A stretch of DNA of 64,000 nt, taken from NCBI RefSeq assembly GCF_001020565.1, contig NZ_LDAS01000001.1, forward strand, positions 3,000,520-3,064,519, in the 5' to 3' direction. Source of the stretch: Maribacter thermophilus (GTDB lineage: Bacteria > Bacteroidota > Bacteroidia > Flavobacteriales > Flavobacteriaceae). The notes under the pieces are model-generated. The model saw only the letters and a program-made list of their open reading frames with translations. It ran no database searches and was not told the origin of the DNA. Below, piece after piece: positions 45,878 to 54,525 of the stretch. Every line of letters starts with the position of its first letter. Position 1 is the stretch's first letter. The translations under genes were made by a program, and so were the position numbers.

Positions 45878-47068
45878 ATGTTTTTTAAAAGAACCCTTCT
45901 CTTTTTGTTGCTAACGATCACTTTTGCATGTCAAGATAAGACCGTGAACAATAACGATCTACAAATGTATATAGGCCAAATAAAGAACCAATTTGCGCCG
46001 GACAAGCGAGTAGCACTTTTTAATATAGAAGCATATAATGACAATGGGACTTATATTTTAAGGGGAGAAAGCAATAAGAAGGAAGCTGTGGATCAACTAA
46101 AGAAAACACTATCGCTTAAGAATATAGATTTTATAGACAGTGTTCGAATATTGCCTTCTAAAGATTTAAAAGGAAAAGAAAATGCCCTAATAACTATTTC
46201 GGTGGCCAATCTTAGGAGTGCACCAAAACATTCTGCAGAATTATCTACCCAAGCAACATTGGGCACACCTGTTAAAGTATTAAAAAAAGAAGGCGGATGG
46301 TACTATATACAAACGCCCGATAAATATTTGGCCTGGGTGAATGCCGGTGAAATTTATATGTTGGACAATAAGGAATTGAAAGTTTGGCAGCACAAGAATA
46401 AAATAATATATACCCATACCTATGGCCACGCATATACGAATAAGGAGAGTAAAGAGAGGGTTTCAGACCTTGTCGCAGGAAACATATTGGAATTGGTCGA
46501 AGAGGATAGTACATTCTATAAAGTTAGGTTTCCTGATGGCAGGGAGGCTTATGTAGAAAAGGAAGAAGCGGAAAATTATAATAGCTGGCTCAACAGATTG
46601 GAAAAGAACGTAGATGCCCTAGTGGAGACCTCTAAAGGGTTAATGGGGGTTCCATATCTTTGGGGAGGCACTTCTACAAAGGGTATGGATTGCAGTGGTT
46701 TTACCAAAACGGTGTATTTTTTAAACGGAGTAGTAATACCAAGAGACGCATCACAACAAGTACATGCGGGCAAACCCATAGATTCGGTTAAGAATTTCGA
46801 CAATTTAGAAAAAGGAGATTTGTTGTTCTTTGGTAGAAAAGCGACCGATTCAACAGCAGAGAAGGTGGTACATGTAGGCATGTGGATCGGTAACAACGAA
46901 TTTATTCATGCTTCTGATAGGGTTCGAATCAGCAGTATGGACAAAGAGGCCGATAATTATGACGAATATAATTTGAATCGCTATTTAAGGACGAATAGAA
47001 TTTTCAAGGAAGAGGACGAAGCTTTGATCAATCTACAACGAAATTTTACCTTCGACAGTAGAAATTGA
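45878..47068 (+). CDS. NlpC/P60 cell-wall peptidase lipoprotein with SH3 domains
   Basis: 396 residues with a signal peptide and lipobox TITFAC. Two bacterial SH3-type segments (about 108-158 with VANLRSAP, and about 195-232) lie N-terminal to a C-terminal NlpC/P60 domain. Its triad is visible as Cys272 in MDCSGF, His332 in HVGMWIG and His344 in FIHAS. Such enzymes cleave peptide bonds in peptidoglycan stems (gamma-D-Glu-diaminopimelate type). Anchored by lipid, it would act in the periplasm or at the outer membrane. Single gene, converging on the FN3K operon. Confidence 0.92.
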   Translation: MFFKRTLLFLLLTITFACQDKTVNNNDLQMYIGQIKNQFAPDKRVALFNIEAYNDNGTYILRGESNKKEAVDQLKKTLSLKNIDFIDSVRILPSKDLKGKENALITISVANLRSAPKHSAELSTQATLGTPVKVLKKEGGWYYIQTPDKYLAWVNAGEIYMLDNKELKVWQHKNKIIYTHTYGHAYTNKESKERVSDLVAGNILELVEEDSTFYKVRFPDGREAYVEKEEAENYNSWLNRLEKNVDALVETSKGLMGVPYLWGGTSTKGMDCSGFTKTVYFLNGVVIPRDASQQVHAGKPIDSVKNFDNLEKGDLLFFGRKATDSTAEKVVHVGMWIGNNEFIHASDRVRISSMDKEADNYDEYNLNRYLRTNRIFKEEDEALINLQRNFTFDSRN

Positions 47069-47071
47069 TAG

Positions 47072-47096
47072 AAAAAACAACCCTAGGCTGTTTTTT
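47072..47096. terminator. Terminator between NlpC/P60 and fructosamine kinase genes
   Basis: Arms AAAAAACA and TGTTTTTT, with an inner CC/GG pair after one mismatch, form a short hairpin ending at the fructosamine kinase stop. Plausibly bidirectional between convergent genes. Confidence 0.6.
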
Positions 47097-47958
47097 AGGT
47101 AAAATAGGCAGATAGAATATGGAGTACAGATGGTTTATAGGAGGGTCCGAACATATTTAAATGGACCAACAAATAATAAAGTTGGTAAATATCCTGTCTT
47201 TCCTTCCAACCGTTTTCTAAAGGAAAGTACTCATTGTAGGCATCATAGAACGAATTACTAAATCCACCGAACAACTTCGTCATTGCAAGGTCTACTTCAT
47301 TATGTCCGTAATAAACGGCAGGGTCTATAAGGTATGGAATACCGTCGTCACTTATTAGGTAATTACCACTCCATAGATCTCCGTGCAACAACGCCGGTGT
47401 AACGTTGGGGAAGAGTTGTTCACAACGCTTTAAAAGCCATTCTTGAGAAGGTATTTGTTTATATGGTAGGTGGCCATTGTCCACGGCTGTTTTTAATTGT
47501 GGAATTAGGCGCTCATGAGCGTAAAATGAAGCCCACTCGTTATGGGTACTGTTAGATTGTGGTAGACTGCCTATATAATTGTCGTTTTCACCCCCAAATA
47601 TTTTCACTCCACAAGACTTATGTAAAGCTGCGAGCTGCCGTCCCAGTATGGCCATATAGGAGGTGGTGGGTGTTCTACTTTGTATAAATTCCATTAGTAG
47701 AAAAGCTTTTTCTCCTATTTGATCACAGTCATATGTTTTGGGCACTGCTATGGTCTTAGAAGCCGCGATAACCTCTAAACCTATTTTTTCCGCATGTAAT
47801 AACGGGGTATTGTCAAGGGTATTTACTTTACACACAAAACGATCTGTTACGGTCTCTAGAAGGTATACTTCTGAGACATCACCACCCGACAAAGGAGCCA
47901 CCTTTTTTAAAACAACACCAAGCAATGTTGAAATATGCTCAAGCAGTTCTTTGTCCAT
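47095..47958 (-). CDS. Fructosamine kinase family protein (FN3K-like)
   Basis: 287 residues of the aminoglycoside-phosphotransferase-like kinase fold. Catalytic HGDLWSGN (Brenner motif) is followed by the DFG-equivalent LIDPAVYYGHNEVDLAM. FN3K enzymes phosphorylate ketoamine sugar adducts on proteins, causing their breakdown and deglycation. It is the last gene of a tight operon behind the PqqB-like MBL lipoprotein (6-bp gap) and the S10 peptidase. Cytosolic, with no signal peptide. Confidence 0.9.
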   Translation of the reverse strand: MDKELLEHISTLLGVVLKKVAPLSGGDVSEVYLLETVTDRFVCKVNTLDNTPLLHAEKIGLEVIAASKTIAVPKTYDCDQIGEKAFLLMEFIQSRTPTTSYMAILGRQLAALHKSCGVKIFGGENDNYIGSLPQSNSTHNEWASFYAHERLIPQLKTAVDNGHLPYKQIPSQEWLLKRCEQLFPNVTPALLHGDLWSGNYLISDDGIPYLIDPAVYYGHNEVDLAMTKLFGGFSNSFYDAYNEYFPLENGWKERQDIYQLYYLLVHLNMFGPSYKPSVLHILSAYFT

Positions 47959-47964
47959 AAAGGT

Positions 47965-48939
47965 TTATAATGTAAACTTCATATCTTTTCTTGCGATGGA
48001 AAATCCTTTTTCCTTTACCAGTTTGGTCGCTTCACTATGTTCGTCCAAAAGGGGATTGGTGTGGTTAAAATGAATGAAATATACTTTCTTTTTGTCTTGT
48101 GGAGATAAGGAATCAAAAAGAGACATGCTTTCAATTACAAAAGGATGGGGTATTTCAGAGATATCCCTATTATTTATTTCTTTGGCATCGAAGAAGGTAG
48201 CATCCAAAAAAGCATAATCCACTTCTTTTATTATAGACCTTATATCTGTTTTCCAAATATTCCATTTATTGATGTCGGGTATAAATAGAAACGATTTATT
48301 GGGGCCAATAACTTTAAAACCTACGGTTTCTGAATATTCGTCCCTGTGGGGAACCTTGTATGGTAGTACCTGTATACTATTTGTTAAGGGCAGTAACTGT
48401 TCATTTTCTATTGCAACAAGTTTAATGTTCTTATCGGATACCAATTGGCTCCACGGACCATTTGTAGAAAGAAAGTCGCTCATTTTGGGCATGGCATATA
48501 CAGGAACATCCTTAGCGTTGGTGGCCTCCTTTCCTAAATACATTAAACCGGTATAATGTCCAATATGGGCGTGTGTAATAAAAATGCCGTTGGGAATGTC
48601 GCTCGTGGCCCAATCGGTACTTTCTTTTAGGCTGTGCAATTGGTACGTCATATCTGGGGTAGCCTCAAATAGAAATGTTTTTTGTTCCAGATTGTCTATT
48701 AAACCTAAAGAAACGACCTTTCTGGATTGATCCTCGCTATCGAACAACGACTTACAACAGTCCTTTTTACATGCAATATGTGGAGATCCGGCATCCTGTA
48801 CATTACCTAGTACAACAAGGGAAATACCGGTGTTGGGTTTTAAAGGTTCTTTTTGGGTAACCTCATTAGTGTCTTTTTTGGTTTGTGTGCAGCTAAGAAG
48901 CAGCATTGTGAAAGCATAAAAAACAGGTCTTGAAAACAT
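47965..48939 (-). CDS. PqqB-like metallo-beta-lactamase-fold lipoprotein
   Basis: 324 residues with a signal peptide and lipobox LLLSC. It carries the PqqB-type entry GNVQDAGSPHIACKKDCC (a cysteine cluster as in PqqB), the metal motif THAHIGHYTGL, and later FIPDINKW, DATFFD and FIHFNHTNP. PqqB takes part in pyrroloquinoline quinone synthesis, but no other pqq gene is in view. A lipid anchor would place it outside the cytoplasm, so another hydrolase function is likely. Its start codon directly follows the S10 stop codon with no gap. Confidence 0.85.
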   Translation of the reverse strand: MFSRPVFYAFTMLLLSCTQTKKDTNEVTQKEPLKPNTGISLVVLGNVQDAGSPHIACKKDCCKSLFDSEDQSRKVVSLGLIDNLEQKTFLFEATPDMTYQLHSLKESTDWATSDIPNGIFITHAHIGHYTGLMYLGKEATNAKDVPVYAMPKMSDFLSTNGPWSQLVSDKNIKLVAIENEQLLPLTNSIQVLPYKVPHRDEYSETVGFKVIGPNKSFLFIPDINKWNIWKTDIRSIIKEVDYAFLDATFFDAKEINNRDISEIPHPFVIESMSLFDSLSPQDKKKVYFIHFNHTNPLLDEHSEATKLVKEKGFSIARKDMKFTL

Positions 48940-50445
48940 TTATTCCGCAGTTAAAAATTCACGTATATCCTTGCTCAACATAATTAAATCGGGTTGGTGG
49001 GTATACATCATATGCCCGGCTTCATAATAGTGCATTTGTACACGGTCTTTTACGATACCGTTTCTGGCAAAGGTATATTCAGCATCAAAGAAAGGGGTAA
49101 TCAAATCGTAATAACCACAGGCGACCATTACCTTCATTGCGGTATTTCGTCTCATGGTTTCCCCTAAATCTGGGGCGGTATTTACAGGCATAGGCTCCCA
49201 ATATTGGCCATCGGGAACCGTTCTCCATCTCCAATTGGAGCCACCACCAGAGGTTATATAGGGTCTATCCATTTTAACCTGTAATACAGAAGCAAAATAG
49301 TGGTTGAGACTTGCGGTATAGGCCGCGCTTATTTGATAGCTTGCCGGATCGCCCAAGTGTGGGCCTTCTGAAACCTTGTCGGCCTCGTCGCCCATAAACC
49401 TCCCGTCTAAACGGCCAATGGCCAAACCTTTGTCCGCTAACAGTTGTTTTTGAAAACGCCTCATTAATATTCTTAGGTTAGAACGTAGAATATATGTTTT
49501 GTCCAAACCGGTAAAATAAGCCAGTTTTTCTGCAATGGCATCCTTTTCTTTTGCCGTTAGCAATTCGCCTTTGTACAAGGCGGGGGTATATGTATTATAG
49601 GTAAACGCTCTACATTCTTGTGCAAAAGCTTCCAATGTTTTGCCTTGTCCTGCTTTTTTGTGGTACCAGGCCGTGGCGGCCATACTGGGCAAATAGGTAA
49701 TAAAGGAAGTAACGTTATTGGCAACCGAGGTAGACCCGGCATAATCTAAGGCCTGTGAAATAAGAATCATACCGTTTAAGGCCATATTTTGGCCAGAACC
49801 CTCCAAGGCTTTTCCCAATGCCGCCGCCCTTGTGGTCCCATAACTTTCACCTGCCAAGTATTTAGGTGAGTACCAACGTTGGTTTTCTGTAACCCATGTG
49901 CGAATAAATTGAGCGAAAGAATTTACATCTTCCTTTAGGCCATAAAAATCCTCCCCTTTTCCTTTACCTACCAAACGGCTATAACCGGTTCCTACGGGAT
50001 CTATAAAAACCAGGTCGGTGAGGTCTAACAAGGCGTGCTCGTTGTCTACTAAATTATATGGGGCGGCACCGTCGTCTTTTTTAGCATCTGAATCTACTTT
50101 TATGATCTTAGGACCAAAAAAACCCATGTGCAACCACATAGAGGCTGAGCCCGGACCCCCATTAAAAACAAAGGTTACAGGTCTTTTGGTAATATCGCCA
50201 ACAGGTGTTTTTGTATAGGCTACAGACCAAATGGTTGCAATGGAATCTCCTTCTTTGTTAACAAGAAAGGTTTCTTTGGCCGTTGCCTTATATTTAAGGC
50301 TTTTGCCCCCAAAAACACCTTCGTGGGTGGTTACAAAAGATTTTGCTTTAGGAATGGGCTTAATATCCTGTTCGGATTTTTTGCCTTGGGCATGCGAGAA
50401 AAAACAAAAAAGTAAGCAGGTGGATAAAAGCAGTCGGTATTTCAT
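48940..50445 (-). CDS. S10-family serine carboxypeptidase
   Basis: An exported carboxypeptidase of the alpha/beta-hydrolase S10 family. Catalytic Ser is in LAGESYGTTRAA, catalytic Asp in ACGYYDLITPF and His in YEAGHMMY. The oxyanion segment VFNGGPGSASMWLHMGFFGP is also present. I start it at the ATG giving MKYRLLLSTCLLFCFFSHAQG, a normal signal peptide. An upstream in-frame ATG at 50517 would add 24 residues and bury it. First gene of the S10-PqqB-like-FN3K operon, with translational contact to the next gene. Likely periplasmic. Confidence 0.9.
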   Translation of the reverse strand: MKYRLLLSTCLLFCFFSHAQGKKSEQDIKPIPKAKSFVTTHEGVFGGKSLKYKATAKETFLVNKEGDSIATIWSVAYTKTPVGDITKRPVTFVFNGGPGSASMWLHMGFFGPKIIKVDSDAKKDDGAAPYNLVDNEHALLDLTDLVFIDPVGTGYSRLVGKGKGEDFYGLKEDVNSFAQFIRTWVTENQRWYSPKYLAGESYGTTRAAALGKALEGSGQNMALNGMILISQALDYAGSTSVANNVTSFITYLPSMAATAWYHKKAGQGKTLEAFAQECRAFTYNTYTPALYKGELLTAKEKDAIAEKLAYFTGLDKTYILRSNLRILMRRFQKQLLADKGLAIGRLDGRFMGDEADKVSEGPHLGDPASYQISAAYTASLNHYFASVLQVKMDRPYITSGGGSNWRWRTVPDGQYWEPMPVNTAPDLGETMRRNTAMKVMVACGYYDLITPFFDAEYTFARNGIVKDRVQMHYYEAGHMMYTHQPDLIMLSKDIREFLTAE

Positions 50446-50629
50446 TGTTTGGTCTAAGATAGTTTCATAATGTTCATTTAAAATTAATGATAATATTTGA
50501 ACGGGTGTTTTTTTCATTTAATTCCTGTACATTTAAATGGCTTTTATTCAATGTATTTGATTTTTCTTATAAATGAACCCCGGTGTATTACTCCTAAATT
50601 AATCACATCCGGTATAAAAAAGTATCGTC

Positions 50630-51445
50630 ATGAAAAAAAGAACACACAGACTCTTTACGTCAATATTGTTGTTAATGTTATTAGGAGGCTATACACAAAA
50701 AACTTTTGGTCAAAGGAAACATGTAGGCAAAGTGGTATTGGCCATTTTTGCCCATCCGGACGATGAAAGTACAGTAGCACCAATATTATCGAAATACCAT
50801 AGGGAAGGTGCCAAGGTGCATATTGTAATTGTAACCGATGGTAGGTATGGCACCAATGATTATCATGATCATAAGGCCGGTGAAGCACTAGTGGCCACAA
50901 GAAAGGAAGAAATGAAATGTGCCGCTTCACAACTGGGGGCCGAGCTGATACATTTAGATTATCACGATCAATTAAAGGCCGGAGAAGGATATGATGGTCA
51001 TGTACCACACGCCCGTAAGATGATAAGGGATTTAGGCGAGATTGTAGACAACATACGACCAGATGCGATTATTACTTGGGGTCCGGATGGGGGGTCTACA
51101 CATATGGACCATAGGTTGGTAGGGGCCTCGGTAACCCAGGTTTATCTAAGCAAAGATTACGAAAAACCCATGTCTCTCTTTTATTATGGCACCCCTACGG
51201 CATTTTTAGATGATGCTGAAAGCAAACTATTAAGAGGTCAGGCAAGTAAGTTTTTAAGAACTAAAATTTCGTATACAAAAGAAAATCTGGAGAGGGCCTA
51301 TGACTCTTACAAATGTCATTATTCTCAAATAGACCCAAATATGACCAAAGAGGATTTTGTTGCTAGAAAAAGTAAGAACGGAAGGGTCGTTTATTTAAGA
51401 AAATTTGAAGCTCCAAAAAACGACACCAATTCGATATTTGAATAA
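50630..51445 (+). CDS. PIG-L family deacetylase (exported)
   Basis: 271 residues with an N-terminal signal peptide (hydrophobic stretch about 9-22, ending near KTFGQ). The LmbE/PIG-L fold shows FAHPDDE (zinc-binding HPDD at about 42-45), VTDGRYG, ARKEEMKCAA and the later GGSTHMDHRLVG with a metal-binding His-Asp-His. Family members are zinc-dependent N-acetyl-sugar deacetylases such as those acting on GlcNAc conjugates. It is followed at 101 bp by the DUF1080 gene on the same strand, suggesting shared carbohydrate processing outside the cytoplasm. Confidence 0.9.
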   Translation: MKKRTHRLFTSILLLMLLGGYTQKTFGQRKHVGKVVLAIFAHPDDESTVAPILSKYHREGAKVHIVIVTDGRYGTNDYHDHKAGEALVATRKEEMKCAASQLGAELIHLDYHDQLKAGEGYDGHVPHARKMIRDLGEIVDNIRPDAIITWGPDGGSTHMDHRLVGASVTQVYLSKDYEKPMSLFYYGTPTAFLDDAESKLLRGQASKFLRTKISYTKENLERAYDSYKCHYSQIDPNMTKEDFVARKSKNGRVVYLRKFEAPKNDTNSIFE

Positions 51446-51546
51446 TATTATCATTTTAATATAATTTAAGGACACATAAAAGATAAAAAAATACAAAAAC
51501 TGACATGAATTACAATCAACGTAATTTTTCTGTGAAAGCATTTATA

Positions 51547-52404
51547 ATGAAAAAAGAATTGGCAACGGTATTTTTGGTACTGTTAGGATGTGGTGCTGTT
51601 TTATCTCAGCAAACCAACGACGGATGGAAAAATATGTTCAACGGCACTAATTTGGAAGGGTGGACCACCAAAATCCACCATTATGAGGTAAATGATAATT
51701 ATGGTGATACTTTTAGGGCCGAAGATGGTATGATCAAAGTTCGATACGATAATTACGAGGGGCAGTTCAACGACCGTTTTGGGCATTTGTACTATAACCA
51801 ACCATATTCTGATTTTCACTTGGTAATGGAGTATAGGTTTGTGGGCGAATTGTTTCCCGGAGCCCCAGAATATACTTTAAAGAACAGTGGCATAATGTTT
51901 CATTCCCAAGACCCTAGAACCATGTTAAAAGAACAAGATTGGCCTATTTCTGTAGAAATGCAGTTTTTAGCCGGCATTGAAGAAGGCAAAAAACGTCCTA
52001 CTGGAAATATGTGTTCGCCCGGCACAGATGTGGTATATCAAGGTAAAATAGACCCTAGGCATTGTATTAGCTCATCATCTGACACGTATTTTGGAGACCA
52101 ATGGGTAACTGCAGAGCTTATTGTTTTACACGATTCTTTGGTGACCCATATCATTAACGGTAAAACCGTACTTCAATATACAAAGCCACAAATAGGAGGA
52201 GGAGTGGTCAATGGATATGACCCAAAACAAAAAGTGGACGGCAAACCTTTAAAAGAGGGTTTAATCGCTTTACAGAGCGAGGGTCAGCCGATAGACTTTA
52301 AAAACATTAAAATCAGGAACCTTAAGGGCTGTATGGATCCCAAGGCCATTAATTATAAGGCGTATTATAAAGTGGCCGACAACAACAGCTGTGAATACGA
52401 ATAA
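51547..52404 (+). CDS. Secreted DUF1080 (3-keto-disaccharide hydrolase-like) protein
   Basis: 285 residues from the internal ATG at 51547 chosen here, which gives a clean signal peptide (MKKELATVFLVLLG). An in-frame ATG at 51505 would add 14 residues. The jelly-roll DUF1080 domain shows WKNMFNGTNLEGWTTK, NSGIMFHSQDP and EMQFLAG. DUF1080 is a concanavalin-like fold associated with keto-disaccharide hydrolases and sugar-binding secreted proteins. The last about 28 residues, GCMDPKAINYKAYYKVADNNSCEYE, match a small Cys-bounded surface module seen in other Bacteroidota secreted proteins. Confidence 0.85.
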   Translation: MKKELATVFLVLLGCGAVLSQQTNDGWKNMFNGTNLEGWTTKIHHYEVNDNYGDTFRAEDGMIKVRYDNYEGQFNDRFGHLYYNQPYSDFHLVMEYRFVGELFPGAPEYTLKNSGIMFHSQDPRTMLKEQDWPISVEMQFLAGIEEGKKRPTGNMCSPGTDVVYQGKIDPRHCISSSSDTYFGDQWVTAELIVLHDSLVTHIINGKTVLQYTKPQIGGGVVNGYDPKQKVDGKPLKEGLIALQSEGQPIDFKNIKIRNLKGCMDPKAINYKAYYKVADNNSCEYE

Positions 52405-52494
52405 GTATTATAAAAAAGGTTTGTCCGTATGTAGAAAGTTGCTACTACAGGCTCTGAACCCTTTCTGCATTTAACCGGAGTTTAGACGGTACTT

Positions 52495-54135
52495 TTATTG
52501 AAGAATGGATTTGTACTTATTGTTGTTGCCCAACAACTCTGTAGCGGCCAAGATGGCATCATCATTATTTAAATAATATTGATAAAGTCCGTTACGATAA
52601 AAGTAACGCTTAACGATTTCGTCCTCAAGGTTTTTTTGAATCTCGTTTTGGTATTTGTCCAAAGCACTGATTTTTCCTTTTTGTATGTTGGCCAAAAGTG
52701 TTTTGTAACTATCTTTTACTTCTTGCCCCAAAAAGTCGTTTTCTTCTCCCGACAATGCCGTTTTAATCGCTTTTTCGGCCTTGGTCTCAAAAGAAAAATT
52801 ACTTTGTCTTACAAAGGCTTTAAACTCGTTAAAATCAGAATTGGTGAACTTGAAATTGTCAACGTTCTCTATGTTGTGGTTAAAGTAATAATTGGTGGCA
52901 TAATCAAAAATTACATTGTTCTGAAGCAAGGCCATGGTAAGGTCGTTCGTTTTTACGGTAGCGACTTCAATATCGGGCAATACACCGCCACCATCTTGTA
53001 CCTTTCGGCCATTTCTGGTGGTAAAGTCATTAAACTCTGTATGGCGGGTAGCATTGCCTTTTTCATCCCTGTTCCAATAATCCAATGCTTGGATACATCT
53101 ACCCGAAGAGGTATAATATCTAGAAATGGTTACTTTCAGTTGAGTGCCATATGTCAATTTTAAGGGTCTTTGGACTAACCCTTTACCAAAACTTCTGGCG
53201 CCCATGATTACGGCCCTGTCCAAATCTTGTAAACTTCCGGAAACAATTTCACTTGCTGAGGCACTGCTTCCGTTCACTAGCACCACAAGAGGAATTTCAG
53301 CATCTACGGCATTTTTTGTGGTTCTGTATTCCTTGTTGAACTTTTTTACTTTCGATTTGGTGGTAACGATCAATTCTCCTTTAGGCACGAACAGATTGGT
53401 AACGTTGATGGCTTCAGATAATAATCCGCCAGGGTTATCACGAAGATCTAAAATAATGCGTTCCGCTCCTTTTCCCTTTAGGTCTAACAGGGCATCCTTG
53501 GTTTGGGAAGAGGCTTTAGCGTTGAACTTTGATAATACAATATAGCCAGTTTTATCATCGACCATTTCATAAAAAGGCACGGCATCTACCTCTATGCCCT
53601 CACGGGTTATGGTAGTACTGCTTATCTTACCTTGTCTTTTATAGATTATGGATATCTCTGAGCCATTGGCACCTTTTAATAGTTCGCTGGCATTGTCCTT
53701 AAAATCCGCAACTTTTACATCGCCAATTTGTATGATTTGGTCTCCCGCCTTTAGCCCGGCTTTATCTGCGGGGTATCCTTGGTGCGGTTCTATGATCAAC
53801 AAACGATCTTTATAGGTTCTTACAAGGGCACCTATACCAGAATATTCGCCCGCATTGTTAATGCGATAAGATTCTACATCTTGCTCGTTTAAAAACTTGG
53901 TATATGGGTCAAGTTCCTCTAACATGTTTTTGATGGCCGTATCCATCAACTCCGCCGGATTTGTTTCATCCACGTAGTTCATGTTAAGTTCCTTAAAAAG
54001 GGTCGTAAAGATTTCTATCTGTTTTGCTATTTCAAAGAAGTCACTTTTAAAACTACTTCCAATTACAAGAAAAGTTACTGCAAGAATGGGAACAAGTACT
54101 CTTTTACGCATTATTTTTTTCATTGATTTGGGCAT
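52495..54135 (-). CDS. S41-family C-terminal processing peptidase
   Basis: A 546-residue exported peptidase with a membrane-anchor or signal segment (hydrophobic about 12-26). After a short helical region come a PDZ domain (about 95-185; EYSGIGALV...AGLKAGDQI) and the S41 catalytic core. The core has LRDNPGG, Ser in NGSSASASEIVSG and Lys in GKGLVQRP. CtpA/Tsp-type enzymes trim or degrade periplasmic substrates from their C-termini. The first ATG overlaps the end of rnpA by 32 bp. ATGs at codons 5 and 9 reduce this to 20 or 8 bp and are equally possible. Confidence 0.94.
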   Translation of the reverse strand: MPKSMKKIMRKRVLVPILAVTFLVIGSSFKSDFFEIAKQIEIFTTLFKELNMNYVDETNPAELMDTAIKNMLEELDPYTKFLNEQDVESYRINNAGEYSGIGALVRTYKDRLLIIEPHQGYPADKAGLKAGDQIIQIGDVKVADFKDNASELLKGANGSEISIIYKRQGKISSTTITREGIEVDAVPFYEMVDDKTGYIVLSKFNAKASSQTKDALLDLKGKGAERIILDLRDNPGGLLSEAINVTNLFVPKGELIVTTKSKVKKFNKEYRTTKNAVDAEIPLVVLVNGSSASASEIVSGSLQDLDRAVIMGARSFGKGLVQRPLKLTYGTQLKVTISRYYTSSGRCIQALDYWNRDEKGNATRHTEFNDFTTRNGRKVQDGGGVLPDIEVATVKTNDLTMALLQNNVIFDYATNYYFNHNIENVDNFKFTNSDFNEFKAFVRQSNFSFETKAEKAIKTALSGEENDFLGQEVKDSYKTLLANIQKGKISALDKYQNEIQKNLEDEIVKRYFYRNGLYQYYLNNDDAILAATELLGNNNKYKSILQ

Positions 54136-54508
54136 TAAACTTTTGTAAAAGCAGCTTCATTTTTGATTCAACATCAACAAAAGCCGGTATTTCTTTTCCA
54201 AGGTATAAAAATAGAAACGCAAACTTGTCTTCAGTATTGTTAAAAACAATGGCTTTGTTGAGCCTGTACGACTCTCGTAGCAGTCTTTTGATCTTATTTC
54301 GATGAACGGCACGTTTAAATATCTTTTTTGGGACCGTAACCGCCGTCTTGATCTGTGTTTCTTGAATATCCGTTTTTAGGTAAATCAATTTTAAGGGGTA
54401 GACGGACAAGTTTTTTCCTTCGAGAAATAATTTACCAATCAGCTTATTGCTTTTCAGTTTTTCTTTCTTCCCAAAGGAAAAATCTTTTTTAGTACCCGTC
54501 TCCTCCAT
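54104..54508 (-). CDS. rnpA: Ribonuclease P protein component
   Basis: 134 residues, basic, with the RnpA signature KKIFKRAVHRNKIKRLLRESYR (RNxxKR core, about residues 62-80). An N-terminal FSFGKKEKLKSNKLIGKLF follows the usual F...R/K layout. It assists the catalytic RNA (rnpB, not in this window) in 5' maturation of tRNAs. It sits between the M1 aminopeptidase (17 bp upstream) and S41 peptidase (overlapping) on the minus strand. No rpmH is present beside it. Confidence 0.95.
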   Translation of the reverse strand: MEETGTKKDFSFGKKEKLKSNKLIGKLFLEGKNLSVYPLKLIYLKTDIQETQIKTAVTVPKKIFKRAVHRNKIKRLLRESYRLNKAIVFNNTEDKFAFLFLYLGKEIPAFVDVESKMKLLLQKFNAQINEKNNA

Positions 54509-54525
54509 TAGTTTTATAATTGACC

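Noticed and set aside
47965-48939. True PqqB in a PQQ biosynthesis pathway
   Set aside because: No pqqA/C/D/E nearby, and the protein is a lipoprotein whereas PqqB is not.
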